64,000 bases of DNA from Apostichopus japonicus (GCF_037975245.1 NC_092568.1:40710631-40774630), one strand, 5' to 3'. Counted from the first letter of the stretch, positions 1 through 13,868 are shown. Made by a program: numbers and translations. Notes: generated by a model from the sequence alone, not told the origin.

Positions 1-57
1 AAATTAGCCGCCACTCTCTTCAAATTAGCCAGCACTCACTTTCTCCTGGCTACAACA

Positions 58-59
<2 letters not shown>

Positions 60-102
<43 letters not shown>
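60..102. repeat. (TA)n microsatellite
   Basis: Uninterrupted TA dinucleotide run of about 42 bp. Confidence 0.95.
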
Positions 103-105
<3 letters not shown>

Positions 106-135
106 AGGAAAATCCAGAACAGTGAAAAACTTCCA

Positions 136-207
136 GCCTCCACCTGGATTCGAACCCGGGCCTCCCACTTTGTACGCGGACAACCTAACCAACTAGGCTA
201 TGGACGC
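136..207 (-). repeat. tRNA-like sequence, probable SINE head or tRNA pseudogene
   Basis: On the minus strand a 72-nt stretch has a box-A-like TAGCCTAGTTGGTTAGG and a perfect box B GGTTCGAATCC. The outer seven bases at each end pair as an acceptor stem with one mismatch, and the T stem has one mismatch. The anticodon arm does not fold into a clean 5-bp stem with U33, so a functional tRNA is unlikely. A tRNA-derived SINE head or tRNA pseudogene fits better. Confidence 0.5.
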
Positions 208-238
208 TGATTGCATGTCCACAGGTTCGAAACCGGTT

Positions 239-837
<599 letters not shown>

Positions 838-864
838 AACATTTACATTGATACTTCAACTCGT

Positions 865-1965
865 TATGTAACTCAAAACTTAGCTAAAGGCGATTCCTTA
901 TTAAAACTGTACAAAGCGATAGAGGGGAAGGAGTTTTCAAAGCGGCACAATATATAAACGAATACTCATTGCTCGAAGGCATTTTTTTTCTCAATTTGTT
1001 ATGATTTTCTCAAATCTGGCATGTAAATTCGGAAAAGTGTTTATTTCATTCCTGAATATAGAAAAGGATTTGGAATATTTTATGGAAATAAATAGGGGTG
1101 CTTCTCAGATTTGAATATATCACATTGTCTTAAGCCTTGCAGTGCAATTCTAACAGAATAATTTACAATATCTCAAGGCATTGACATGTTTTTCAATTTG
1201 AATTGATTTTGATAAGAAAAGTTTCTCAAATTGGGCATGATAACTCGAAAATGTGTTTCATCTGCTTCCTGAAAGAAAAAACAACTTTGGAACAATATTA
1301 TTGAAATCAATAGTGGTGCTCCTCAGATTTGAATATTGCAAACTGAATAAGCATTCTTTATACATAACCGTGACGTTACTTGAAAGGATAAACGTAGGCG
1401 AAGAACTTCAATCAGGGACCATTTCTTAATAAAATTAACTTTAAAATTTCTAAAATTGTGCATGTTAGTTCAAAAATGTTTTTTTTTTTATTATTCCTGA
1501 TAGTACAAAAAAGTGTGGAATATTTTTTTTGAAAATAACTACTGGGTGTTTCTCAGATTGGAATTACGATACATGACTTTATTCGATATTGCTGTACTAT
1601 AGAAAATTCGTTAAAGTTTACCTAGATTTTGAATTGGTCAAAGAGCCAGAATTAGGTCATTAGAAATATTTTTAACATACAATTTCAGTTTTGAAAAGCA
1701 ATCTCCTTAACTAAGAACGCAAGGAGGAAACAAGAATTGTTTCAGCGTAAATAGAAAAGTTATGTTCACACAAGGCTTAATAATAATAATTGATTGAGTA
1801 AATTTTGACCCATTTTTATTATCTTTGATCAGTATATCTCCTCAAATTGTGCATGTTACCTCCAAAATATGTTTACTTTGATTTCTGAAAGTAGTAAAAA
1901 AGATATATGGGTTAGATACATATTTCTCTCAGTGGATCACAAAGATAAACTCAAAGACAACTACA
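865..1965. other. no recognisable gene
   Basis: AT-rich intergenic sequence. A loose phrase of the type 'ttctcaaat..gcatgtta..tcaaaaatgtgttt' followed by 'gggtgcttctcagatt' recurs about every 200-300 bp (near 1010, 1230, 1450 and 1840), suggesting a very degenerate tandem repeat. No coding signal is seen. Confidence 0.4.
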
Positions 1966-1967
1966 TT

Positions 1968-2365
1968 ATATCTGACTTCCATTGTTTTCCTCACTACCAC
2001 AATGTGACTCTAGTGGAATATGACTTCCTTAATCTTCCTAACTATACGACAATGTGATTCTGGTGGTATCTGACTTCCATTGTCTTCCTCACTACTACAT
2101 TGAGACTGTGGTGGTATCTGACTTCCTTGGTCTTCCTCACTATTGCAATAAGACTTTAGTGGTATCTGACTTCCTTGTCTCCGTCACTATGTAATGTGAC
2201 TCTAGTGGTATCTGACTTCCTTGGTATCCGTCATTATTTCAATGAGACTCTAGTGGCATCTGACTTCCATTGTCTTCCCCACTACTGTAGTGTGACTCTG
2301 ATGGTACCCAACTTCATTATCTCCTCCATTTTCTTCACACAATACCGCAATGTGACTCTGAAAAA
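1968..2365. repeat. 48-bp minisatellite, about 8 units
   Basis: The phrase TGACTTCC recurs at 1973, 2021, 2071, 2119, 2167, 2213 and 2261, mostly 48 bp apart and followed each time by a variant of 'attgtcttcctcactactacaa' and 'tgactctagtggtatc'. Because 48 is a multiple of three, one plus-strand frame stays open over several units (2175-2432, with a recurring NVTL..SDF pattern). That is expected from the period and is not evidence of a gene. Confidence 0.85.
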
Positions 2366-2432
2366 TAGCCAAATATATGAGACTAGTACTCAAAACAAAT
2401 TTGGTCATACTTACACTCAGTCGAAAATTTAA

Positions 2433-5400
2433 ATGAGCTCAATAAACATACACACAGGTATAATTAGTAAGCTTCTACATGTGGCAGATACACAAATTAA
2501 ACATATAGGCTTAACATTTTGGAAATAGCAAAGACATGTTTTAACCCAGTTAATTAAGGACTGCAAATTCTTTGATAAGCTACCAACTGAGATTTCCAGG
2601 TACAGGTTTTTGTTTTCTCATTTCATGTAATATTAAGGCAGCTGTAGTGATCACCCATGTGCATGTGTATGATTCATGCTGACAATTATCTTCATTTGTT
2701 CTCTACAGGCAAAATTCAATTGGACGTAAATCCAACACAATGCCTCCCATTATCTGATGGGCCAGAGTCAAAAGTGGTCAACCTAAGCTCCATGTTATGA
2801 AGTCTTTCGAATTGGTGAACTGACTTTCTGAGATTATAGAGTAATATCTGAAGTTAATGGAATAATGTTTTAACCAAATCATGCGAAATGTGCTAATTAT
2901 GGAATGATTTTAACGAGAAATTAGAGATTGCGACAGGACCGACTTATTAAACCCTGTATAAGGAGAGAGATCCCCCACTTTTATCTTGATTGCTAAGTTT
3001 CTTATCCTGAAGTAAAGATATGAGAACTAAATATTTAAATTAGCCATTTAATTGATGCAAAAATGTGAATTTAGTCAGTTAAATCCCCTTTCTGTCTGAT
3101 TTCTCTAATTAATGAATTAATTATTGGGTGACTTAATTTATTTTATTTAAATTATGGTGAAAGTTTCAAGTATCAATGACTTCATAACATGGACTAGCTT
3201 AATGAAGCCACAAAACTGAGTGCTGTCATTTGTATTTCTTCTCTCCCTGCAAATTTTATTCGGAAATTTTCGCGAATATTTTCTGCACTCGTTTAAAATA
3301 TGTACATTCTGAACAGAATTGGAACGTCCAAACGCAGAGCAATTTAATGTAAAGGTACAAGTTGAACACAGAATATGTTCTTCTTGGGTGCAACAGGAAC
3401 GCTTGAAAACTAGCAAAATACATGCGAATTTTACGTAATAGTAGTGCATGCAAATACGCACTTTGAGAATCACGCTTTTCGCGCACAATAGAGACACAGG
3501 TTTCAATTTTTTGACGTAATTCGTATAGAATTACTTATCATATTCAAATTCCTCGCTCATACAAATGTTGCAAACATGTAATCTGGTGCCCCTTTAAACA
3601 TACCGGGATCACACACAGATAAACAATCTAAGCAAACAAATACATTAAGTTGATCATATATAGTTTATTACTTTGTTCATATAAAAGCAATATATAAACA
3701 GTGGATATTTATGTATTCACATTAAAGAAATAATAACTGTAGTAGGTACAGAGCCCCCATCCCAGATCACTGTTAGTGAAATGTCAAATATAATTTTTAC
3801 ATTTTAGGTGTTAAGAATCAAGGACCTAAAGTTTTGAAGAATATTAAACAAGAAGGAGTTGTATCGTAGCATAAAGCACCTATAGTTTAACGATGAATTT
3901 ATAAGTATACCGTTTCCTCTAAATCTATATTCAGTCAAATCCATTTTCTGCACCAACTACAATCCTTCTAACCCCCCCCCCCCCCCCATGTCAAGTTAAA
4001 TCGACATCTACTTAAGCTGCTATAAACTGGTATAAGTCGTAAGAAAATGGTATATGTCGATTTAAATCAGTATATGTCGATTCCCGACGATTTGAGGCTG
4101 ATTGCCCGCCATACCTCCCTTGCCCTTTTGCCCAAGCGTTCAGCAGCTACCAGTTCCACTAAACTTACAACAAGTATAGGCCTTTTAAAAACTGAATTAA
4201 CTTCAGCGTCAGAAATTGCTGGCAACCCCTTCTTCTGTCAGTAGCAACGTATGTAGGCTCAAACGAAGGATCAATTTAAAATGGTAGGTACATCTTAATT
4301 GAAAAATGGCAAGGCGTTTGAGTTGGACAACACTACTATGACTAACGACAAGCCTATGTCAAACAATTGTAGTGATACTAAGTTTGCCTCCGATATTTAC
4401 TTTGGTTGCTGGCATATAAATTGAACTAGGAAGAATGCTGTCACAGTGTATCGTTTTGTTTTCAAGCAGTGAAGCCTTTACAAAGTGAGGCGCTTTGCGT
4501 TGTACGGCAAAAAGCCAGATCATTTGTATGTCTCCATACATTCATTGTGCATTCGACTTTGCAATTGAATTGATTTTACACATTTTTTTCAAAAGAGTAG
4601 GTGTACTTTTCACAACAGAGACATGTTATGGCGACCAGAGTGGTGAGTACTATACCCCTGACTTTGAACCAACTTTGAGGGACCTTCTTTGAAAAAAATC
4701 TTCTCCTCTAATGACACGAGGAAGTGGAGTGTTTTATGCTAATTCTTTTAACGTATGGTAATGTCCATTTCCGATATGTCAATAGACTGAAATATTCTAG
4801 GCTTAACTGATGACCTAGGCTAACCTAAGTTACACCAAGGGCAATGCTACGAACATAGACCTTAGGCTAAGCCTATTTTCCTAGTAATTAATTGTTAGCG
4901 ATAAGCCCATCATAACCGTCATCGTTAGGGACACAGATTTAAGTAAAATGAGGTGGTGATAATTGTTGTCATTAGGTTTTAGTGATATCGTATCCAAAAG
5001 GACAGCCGTAGGCGGTCTATGGGGCTTTGGCTAACTACAGCCAGGGTCCCGTGAATAATAATACAGCAGGTAAGCAGACGACACTAGTAAAGTAATTAAT
5101 GTAATTGCTTCTACTATCGCTTCCAATGCATAACCTGTAAATCTGCGGTCACCGGCCAGATTTTTGACGATGTTGGCACCCACATGCGGCACACGATATC
5201 ACCATTGCGAGTGATCAATGTCAACTGTATCACTTAAGTTATGTCAAAGACGTAGTGTGTGTATTACGCGCCGGTACTTTCTTGCGAAAGTTAGGCCCAC
5301 GGACTGCATACCTTGATGATATAGTGGAAGGCCTCTGCTCATTTATACAGGCGAACTGGATGGGCAATTGATTGTAGCGCCTGATGCATGGATCAGAGAT

Positions 5401-7215
5401 CCCACGACAAACACTAATGTAGAAGCTTGTTGAATGATGAGAGTTGATACTTTATATCCTTAAACTCATGAGATATACAACTTTTTTATGAGTTAATAGT
5501 CGTATTACAAAATGCATTACATTAATAAATAAAGGTGATTGGAGATATTTGCTCCATAATATTGAAAGCTTTTAAAATTATCCTTTTACAGGATGGTACC
5601 AGTGTCTCAACAAGGAGGTAGGGGCTAAAGACCGTTTGATTCTCTGGTGAGGATCATGTTTCAGGCAGCAAGTTACGTTGAACTGCAAGTTCTGCTCGTG
5701 TCCGAGGGCAAATTGAAGACGCTGGAGGTGCAAGGATATCAGAATATGCAAATAGGCTGCAGCGGGCATGTGCTAGGATCCTGTGCAATTTGTATGCGAG
5801 CACCAGTAGAGTTTCAGGTAGCAGGAACTAACTCCTCGCCTGTCCCTACGGGGAGAAAAGAGGGCATGGGCAGGGCCTTGGGGGTAGTTCCCAAGTGCGC
5901 TCAACCATGGTTAACTACTTTCCCACTCATTGGTGTTTGGGCAGTTTCGTATAAAGTACCCACCAAGTATGTTATTGATCAATCATTCCCTTGCTGAGTT
6001 ATCATGCATACAAACTAAAGTGTCACACACACAAACACCGATCTGACTTCATAGGTTCCATTGCTTTCAACAAGGAAGCAAAATCTATTTCCAATAATTG
6101 CTGTCATCGCTGTTGAGCTATGCAGCATGTCCTTCATAGTGTGCACACTAGGATGATTCTTATTTCTACATAACTTTTTAGGGGACCACTTCACAGACCA
6201 TGGGGGGGGGGGGTGGCAGAGTCTGGGTCAATGTTACTGTTATGACAATCTAGGGATAGCTATCCAGTGTTGTTGTTGCATTTGAATGTCATTAAGACAC
6301 AGGTTCCTTTGATTTTATATTGAAATACACAGCTACCATTTATTTTAATTAGGTGTATTATACTCCTTTATTGGTGAATATACTTTTATACTGTAAAAGA
6401 TCTCTCCTTATTGTGTCTGAATATATGTATAATCTTTTAATAGAATTTCTCCTGATAGCCATTTTTACCCACCAAAATACATTACCTAAGGAAAAGGACC
6501 CTAGTATCCACGCCACAATAGCTCGCACCTGCCTAGCAACAAATAATATTTCAGATATCTTCAAGCCCAATGTAATGATGAGGTTTCCAAAAAACTGATT
6601 ACAGAGCAGTTGTGCCCAATCTGTTTTCTATTTGAAACCTAGAGTTTCATGTGCACTTTACTGCGAAAGGTACCAACCGTTATCGACAAACTGCCCAACC
6701 CTCCCATTTTTGCTTCTCACTTACCGGATTTACGTTCATTGTTACTAGCGATACAGTTGACAAACATATACTGAATGATGATATGAATTATATGATTATA
6801 AAACCATACATGAAACCCACCAACTTATAGGTCGTAGACGCCGATTTTATATATATTTGTATATGTGTATGTATAATGTTAAGAATTAAGGATAATTACT
6901 ATATACAAATAGGAATATATATTCCCGCTCTGGACGAGATTGAATACAACAGGTTAATGAGAACACATCCCTTGTGTGACATGTTTCGCGACATATTGGT
7001 AACTGCAAACAATTAAGATAGCGCTGTTTAACTAAAATTGATTATCACCACCATTTGTACTTAATCATCAATCCAATTCCGAACCTAAGCTTCCCCCAAG
7101 ATTCTATAGTCTCGGAGCAAACTTTTATCTTGTCCCACCCAAATTCTATCCTCCTTCATCGTCTTACATTATTTCAATGTGCATAATCAGTTCGGTAATC
7201 TATTCTGTTCTTCAA
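2433..7215. other. intergenic, no recognisable gene
   Basis: Scattered short open frames only. The longest (plus strand 5647-5997, 116 codons) has no family resemblance I can name and no clear splice context. Poly-C/poly-G runs occur at about 3970-3987 and 6202-6213. Nothing else is supported. Confidence 0.4.
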
Positions 7216-7221
7216 AAACGC

Positions 7222-7308
7222 CGGTATTTTCGCTGACAAAGACTTTAATTTCCGCTGAAAAGAAGTTGGTATGCGGAAACCACCGTTTTTTGTCAGCGGA
7301 AAATACCG
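7222..7308. repeat. 20-bp hairpin (inverted repeat)
   Basis: The motif CGGTATTTTCGCTGACAAA at 7222-7240 is matched by its reverse complement, with one extra base, at 7287-7308. The loop is about 45 bp. It could be a small foldback element or hairpin; no gene is nearby. Confidence 0.6.
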
Positions 7309-7599
7309 TAAGCGGAGAATAACGGCACCCATATTTTTGTTTAACTTCGCTTGGTTATTTATTTTGTGTTCTTTATTTGGGACACATATTCCATATTACT
7401 GGTAGCTTTTTATTGTTCAGTGGCATCATTTGCTATTAGCCTCAATCAGACTTTGAGAGATCTGTCATGTCAATGAGGATTGCTCTCATACTATCATGTG
7501 ATGTTATTGTAATAAAATACAGTAACCCTCCTTCTTAAGTATCTTGTCAACCATTTTGAATTGAGTTCAATAACTAAAAATTTCATTTAATAATATTAA

Positions 7600-7705
7600 A
7601 GATAGTCTGTATACTGTTGGCTTTAAATTTTAGCATGATGTTTAAAAACAAAACTTTCCTGGGAGTATCCACTCTCCAAATTTTTCTCGGATATGCTAAA
7701 TCAAC
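7600..7705 (+). mobile_element. TTAA MITE, degenerate left-end copy
   Basis: After TTAA at 7596-7599 the sequence AGATAGTCTGTATAC and the following 'tttcctggg..tatccactctccaaatttttctc' match the start of the MITE described at 25033-25247. The right end cannot be recognised, so this is a decayed or truncated copy. Confidence 0.5.
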
Positions 7706-9660
7706 ACACATGGAGGTTTATGGTTTTTTGAGAAACCAGCTATGGCTTCCTTTAGAAAACCATTTCATCATTCCATGCAGCAGCTGAAAGAAGGTGTAAA
7801 TATCGATCTTCCCGGTCACCATTAACCAATTAAAGTTAGAGCAAAGATATTATGTGGAACATGTGATCTACCAGCAAGATGTATGATGCTGAGTATGGTA
7901 CAGTTTAATAAGGCATTTGGTTATTGCTACTGTACACCAATATGTAAAACCTGCAAGATGCCACCCTTGATCTTATCAAATTATTATTCATATCATAAGG
8001 AGCCGAAAAGTTGCATGATGACATGTTGAATGATGCAAAACATGCATATCTTCATATAAGAAAGTCAATGGTAACAAAGGACCAACTTATTTGTAATATA
8101 CTAGCAGTCCTAGTGCACGGGACTGCAATAGACTTCATTCATTCTGTACTGCTGGCTTCTGTTAGAAAGTCTTGTATGATTTAATGGACGACATAAATTT
8201 TTACCAATATGCGTATTGGTAAAGGCCATTTTATGGTAACGCTATTTCTGAGGAAATGATAGTACATCCGAAGAAATTACTAAATCACTTTTGTTGATTG
8301 TTTGGAACAATTTATGGCGAAAACACCATTTGACTGCTATTGTTCATCAACTCCTCCATCTAACATATTGTGTAGAGAAACGTAGGCCTTTTTGGTTTTA
8401 CTATGTTTTGCATTTTTAAGCACTTATGGCACTCAATTGAAGATGGTTCATGGTTCTAGAAAGCCAGAACTTCCAATTAAAAAGGTCAGAGGTAGTAAAG
8501 AAAGATCCAAAAGTTTTGTAGTAATACGTTATTACACAAAGCTTGATATCAAATAATAATCGTAGTGCAAGTGACACTCATACTTTTTGAAAGTCAGTGT
8601 GCCAGTTTGGGACGTCAACATATTTCGTCCGACCAGGGAAAAAAATGAAATGTGTAGTTGATTGCCTGGGATATATACCAAACCTTTGTTTTATCCTTCT
8701 CAACGTAAACAATTCACTACATCATTCAAAGGAGTATTAGTATGTAACTATACGCAACTCCTTCACCGTGTGCTATATTCAAAATGGACACTTTTGTTTT
8801 GGACATATTAATTATTTTTGGAGGTGTGAACCTACATGTAAATGCCAGACAACTCGGTGCTCATGTAGTCCAGTATACCTAGCTGTAATGATCAATTTCA
8901 AAATGTTTGCCTTATCATTTGTAAACGCTGTACTTTAAGCTAACATTAAGTTGCATAATTTTCAGTTGTGAAGACAGGAGAAGTTGTCCATGACATAGAT
9001 GTAGAAAACTTGGTCGAGGTATGTTTCTTCCGACGGCAAATTTCTAGCAGTTAAAGCTCCAAATCTGATGGAAAGTGATTGACTTCAGAAAAAAACTTAA
9101 AACGATTTAATTTAATGTCTAGCATATGAAACAATAGTGGAAAAATCACAAAAAACTTATCATTTTTTAAATAACATCGGTTGACAACATCTATATCCCT
9201 AATGTTGTGAATGTTTGTTCTGAAGCTCTAAGGTTGACAAAGTTTGATTGATTAAGGATAATAATTATGTAGTTTGTAAGGGCAAAGAAAAGAACAATGT
9301 AAGTGTCAATTAATACTTCTGGTTTTCTATAGATGCAAATATAAAACTGGATATAACGTTAAATACATAACTATTTCTGTAAAGTATTAGTTTGCTTCTT
9401 CTGTAATGGTCACTCTTCCTTTATTGTCTGTAATCATAATGTACCCGAGATAAAGCCAATTTTCTTTTTTGGATTATACTAGTATGAGTATCAAAGTGTC
9501 ATGGTAATATTTCCATGCTATGAGTTCATACCATCCTGTAGTTATATCCATACATTAATATCTCCGTCTATCAACATTAATGTATTTAATACCCCTTGCA
9601 CAGTGTTATTCTTTGGTGGATAATGATGAAACTTGGTCATTTATTGTCATCTTCTCTGGC
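7706..9660. other. no recognisable gene
   Basis: AT-rich sequence with no open frame above 60 codons and no repeat I can assign. Confidence 0.4.
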
Positions 9661-9665
9661 CTTAA

Positions 9666-9931
9666 AGGTGTTCTGTAAAGGCACCAAATTATAGCATGCT
9701 ACGATAGTAAAAGTTTTCAAAAAGTACTTTCCTGGGTCTTTACTCTCCAAACTGTTCTCAGACTTTCTAAATGTACACACAAGATGACTGAATGTCGTGT
9801 TGTCTCTGAGTGAATCGAATGCCCAGTGGGGTACGTTTCCTACAGTTAACGGTTTTTACAGTTAAAGGAATTTTGACCAATGGTGACCTTAATTGAATAT
9901 CTTACATATTTGGATCTAATACATCATACCT
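9666..9931 (+). mobile_element. TTAA MITE, full-length copy
   Basis: Begins AGGTGTTCTGTA and ends ATCATACCT, imperfect terminal inverted repeats, flanked on both sides by TTAA (9662-9665 and 9932-9935). The interior shares 'caaattatagcatgcta', 'tttcaaaaagtactttcctgg' and 'tttactctccaaa' with the copies at 25033, 41435 and 54872 (reverse). The TTAA duplication points to a piggyBac- or Kolobok-type transposase as mobiliser; which one cannot be decided. Confidence 0.7.
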
Positions 9932-10553
9932 TTAAGGACGGACAATGGTTTTATTACTTAAAAGTGTTCTTTTTTGTACAAGTTCTTTTGTTGTAGATCT
10001 TTATTAGACACATTGATCATTATCATGATGAAGTCTGTAGTGTGAGTGTGAAAGGCTTTGAGGTGGACCGTAATATTCGGGTCATTTCATGATAAAAGCT
10101 TGATCTTTCGGTCTTTTAAACCTGTAGATGGATGATGATTGCTATCCCTTGCACAGTCTTTGGTGGATAACGATGAAATTCGGTCACAATAATCTCCTAG
10201 CAGGCTTTGGCATCCGGTACAAACAATACAGACTAATTATACAGTAGTTGCTAGCTTGGACATATATGGGTAACGGTCATTTCCCCTATGAACTTATGAA
10301 GGTATGAACTTGAAATTAAATGCCATGATTGAGGTTACGCTAAGATATCATCACAAAAATGTGCACTTATCTAAAGTGGCTTGCGCGAACATGACGTAGT
10401 AACACATTATATGATTATTTTTGCCTCAATTTGAAGAAATAAAATTGGGCAGAGAGGCGAATTGCAAAGAATATTTTTATTCTAAAATTTAAGATTTTAG
10501 TGTATTAGAATAAGCATTTTTTAATAGAAACATTCCAATATCGTCGTAAGTGT

Positions 10554-10760
10554 TATTTTATGCTATGGCGCATGAAGTGTTGTGAAAAAAATAAAGTCAC
10601 TTAGGTCGACATGGGTATGTGTTATTAATTAATTAGTTCATAAAATTTCTTGGCATATATAAGTGTAGAGTAAAGAGTTAAGGGCGACGTTTATATGTGT
10701 AATTACATTCCTTGTCATAAGTATTTTGCAAAGGGATCATTATAAACAGCACCGTATACT
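10554..10760 (+). repeat. possible 3'-tail copy of the CR1-like element
   Basis: Shares 'aagtgttgt', 'tcactta', 'cgaca', the TTATTAATTAA stretch and 'attccttg...ttttgcaaaggga' in the same order with 13275-13425, the 3' end of the retroelement at 11240-13430. Similarity is by eye and moderate. Confidence 0.35.
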
Positions 10761-10824
10761 GTAGTCCTAACCATGTCTAGTGTGACGAAATTATATTACA
10801 TACCCCGAATCGCCCGGAGTGTTA

Positions 10825-11097
10825 TTAGATGCTATGTCGTTGGCCAGTAGTGAAGAATGTGCGCGTAAGCCGTACTCCACGTGCTCTATCTTTGCAACAC
10901 CTTTTGAGAGGCATCAGACAGTTCTCATAGATTAATTTTCTACCACGTGTTAATATAACAGATTTGCTTGATATAGCTTTTTGATCCATTTCTTGTTGAA
11001 TATGCAATATTTTACAACATTCCTTTGTGGATTTTGATTGATACAATCTCACCATTTCTAAGTACTGTTTGTGTAACCAGATACCATAGAGAGTTTC
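10825..11097 (-). CDS. uncharacterised coding-like fragment
   Basis: A minus-strand open frame of about 90 codons with protein-like composition: charged, Cys-rich in the middle (residues such as TKECCKILHIQQEMD) and ending TFFTTGQRHSI before a stop. The first codon is not ATG and an in-frame stop lies just upstream, so if genuine it is a terminal exon or a broken gene piece. I do not recognise the family. It lies between two similar repeat tails (10554-10760 and 13275-13425) and could belong to a transposon. It could also be chance. Confidence 0.3.
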   Translation of the reverse strand, partial: ETLYGIWLHKQYLEMVRLYQSKSTKECCKILHIQQEMDQKAISSKSVILTRGRKLIYENCLMPLKRCCKDRARGVRLTRTFFTTGQRHSI

Positions 11098-11239
11098 CAC
11101 TTAGTTGTGTTGACACTACTGATCTTATTGTGGTCAGTCTTGTGTGCACGTTGTCACCAAATAATGGTACTTAGATAGCTCATTTTCTCTTATTCAGGAG
11201 ATTGCTTGTTAGCAATCAAATGAGGAAATCAAGTGGAGC

Positions 11240-13430
11240 TGGAACTTGAATTATCAACAGGGTGATGTGTTCAAATCAACAGATTAAAGCAACCATAATA
11301 GTACTGAAAGGAATGAAACTTCCAATTTTTATTTTTCAGCCTGAAAGTGACTTTGTTTTCCTTGCACTGCCAATCTGCAAAGTCAAAGTTCTTCTCAAGG
11401 AATTATTACTTATTACAGACCTTCACAATGAACACAACATTGATTTATTTGCAATTGAAACATGGTTTGTTGGCAATGAAAGTGATATTTTCTAAGTAAA
11501 TTCACTTATTCTACCTGGCTCTGATATCATCAACCCCTTCGTGGTGGTGTTGATCCTCATAGTGGAAATGCAGTCATGTATAGTAAGAACCTTACCGTTG
11601 TCTCAACACCGACAAAAGAGACTGTTCTTTGAATTCTCGATTGGCTGAAGATGTTTTACTCTGGTTGGTATGTATAGGCCACCTCCATCGGGTAACAATC
11701 AGCTTAACACTGGTGTGTTCTTTTCTGAGTTTTCAGAAGCCATGCAATGGTACACCGTTGCTAAAGGGGACCTTGTTGTTGTGGATATGAACTTACATGT
11801 GAATGTTGCAAACGATTCTAACACTCTGAGATTCAACGATCTTGCACCAAGCTTGCGGCAATTTGTTACCGAACATACTCATCAACGTGGGCATACACTT
11901 GACCTTGTAATATCGCGCTTCACTTATAACACTGTGAACATTGTTCTGATCATAATCTTGTTGCTTGCAATCTTGACATTGCCTACCAACTCCGCTTGTT
12001 AAGACCATATCTTCGAGGAAATACCAGTCAATTGACATGCTTGCCTCCGAGGATGATATACTCTCCTCTGAGCTTTACATGGTTTGGCAGAAAATGTATG
12101 TGATCTTCCGAACAAATATAATAACACAATGTCTGAACTTCTCAACAATCATGCACACCTTGTAAAGCTAAGAGCAAACTCCATAAAGTTGAACGGAAGT
12201 GGATTTCAAGTGGTTCGCAGGTAGATTTTGATAACTTCAAGAAAGCAAAAAATAGTTATAACTTGGGTTGTACGGTTATCAATGTTATTTCTTCAATTAC
12301 AAGATCATTGCTTGCGGAATGATTTCAAGGCAATGTTTCGTACCATAAATGACATTCTTCAGAAGAAGTAACCAACAAAACTACTAGATCATGATTCTGC
12401 CAAGAACTTAGCAGATCAATTTGCAACGTACTTCTCAATAAAATTCAAACCATTTGCGACAATTTTTGTCCAAGATCTAATGAGGGCGTAAAGTGGACAG
12501 TTTCAAAACTTGAAGAGTGTGTATCCAGCATCCAACCATGGATGTTTAAAACCTATCTGAAATTCAACGCAAATACTACTGAGATTATGTTGTTTGTGTG
12601 TAGAGCCCAACTGGCTAAATTTAATCTACTCTCAGTAACTGTTGCTGATGTGAACGTACCTGTCCAAACAAACCCTGTGAGAAACCATGTTCGAGTCTGA
12701 CATGATAACGAGTGCTCAGGTCGCAAATATCATCAGATCTGCAAACCACCATCTCATTAACATTAGTCGAGCACGCACAATGCTCACTATTGAGGCAGGC
12801 AAGCTAGCTGTTCACACTATTAGTCATATCCGGGTTTGACAAATTTAACAGCCTCTTGATTGGTATAAACAAATCAATTATCACCAGACTTACAAATGTT
12901 CAACGCACTCCCGCTCGCATCACTGCCAACGCAAGAACTATGACTCTGTCACAAGAGAACTCACTACTCTTCATTGGCTTCCTTTACCAAAGCGTATCAA
13001 ATTCAAAGAACCTTTTCTAATGTACACAGCTTACCGTAAGCAGTCGCCAACTGAAATTTCGGACTACAACATTCATCAAATTTAATGTTACCCACAAATC
13101 ACAAAGGTGACATTTACTGATCTTTCATTTTCTTGTTTTGGTCCCAATGAATGGGCAGTCTTCCAAACCGTATCAAAATCACTCAGACTATTGATATTTC
13201 CAGAAACTGCTAAAACATTACCTGTTTGAACAAGCGTACAATAGTTAATATCACGTAACTGTTTCATATCACCCGAAGTGTTATTTTTTGTTGCCCTAAG
13301 TGTTGTAAAAGAGTTTAATTCACTTACGGCGACAGTATATGTGGCCCTTTGTCTGCATAATGTGTAATAAATTTATTAATTAAATTCCTTGATATTTTCT
13401 ATTTTGCAAAGGGAATATAAGTATTAGCAT
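11240..13430 (+). mobile_element. decayed CR1/L2-like non-LTR retrotransposon
   Basis: The order of domains follows the second ORF of CR1/L2-type LINEs. An apurinic-type endonuclease is seen at about 11380-12000, with ITDLHNEHNIDLFAIETW, then YRPPPSGNNQ, then a degraded D-MN catalytic motif and HTLDLVIS. A linker before the reverse transcriptase follows (12120-12480, with FRTINDILQKK). Next come thumb and C-terminal sequence (12500-13260, with WMFKTYLKFNANTTE, LLIGINKS, LHWLPLPKRIKFK, NRIK.SQTIDI). The RT palm with its catalytic FADD box is missing, so an internal deletion removed it. Many stops and frameshifts are present. The 3' end has a run ending 'tgtgtaataaatttattaattaaa'. It is a dead copy. 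The clade call is from remembered motif patterns. Confidence 0.75.
11262..12002 (+). pseudogene. endonuclease domain of the CR1-like element (broken)
   Basis: Two open pieces (11262-11495 and 11670-12002) with a frameshifted stretch between them encode an APE-type endonuclease. Visible landmarks are ID-LFAIETW, where E and W match the family's catalytic ETW box, MYRPPPSG, the site of the usual GD(F/M)N motif changed to VDMN, and a terminal TLDLVISR. The family nicks target DNA to prime reverse transcription. The stops and the altered catalytic Gly-Asp show that it is not functional. Confidence 0.7.
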
Positions 13431-13476
13431 CCACTGAAGTATGTAGAAAACGTGAATATGGGTTTGAGAATGACCA

Positions 13477-13478
<2 letters not shown>

Positions 13479-13566
<88 letters not shown>
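13479..13566. repeat. (TA)n microsatellite
   Basis: Nearly pure TA run with one interruption. Confidence 0.95.
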
Positions 13567-13570
<4 letters not shown>

Positions 13571-13740
13571 AGACTAGTGGAACACTAGTAGTTGTAACTC
13601 GGAGTTTCCTTTGCCCATTTAAAATTATTCTGATGAAATCTGCTGGACTTTTGATAGTTTGATGAGTTCAAGACATGTTATTTTATAATTAAAATATAAT
13701 TTGATGTTTGAATGTGAGGAAAATGACTGATTTTTTGACG

Positions 13741-13776
13741 TTTTATTAAATATATCTATATATATATTTATATTTA

Positions 13777-13812
<36 letters not shown>

Positions 13813-13831
13813 AATATATTTATATATAAAT

Positions 13832-13868
<37 letters not shown>

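Noticed and set aside
136-207. Functional tRNA gene
   Set aside because: The anticodon arm does not fold properly and stems carry mismatches, so a SINE head or pseudogene is more likely.
5578-5997. Gene candidate on either strand (116 and 63 codons)
   Set aside because: Neither frame shows a recognisable domain, splice sites or a duplicated copy to support it.
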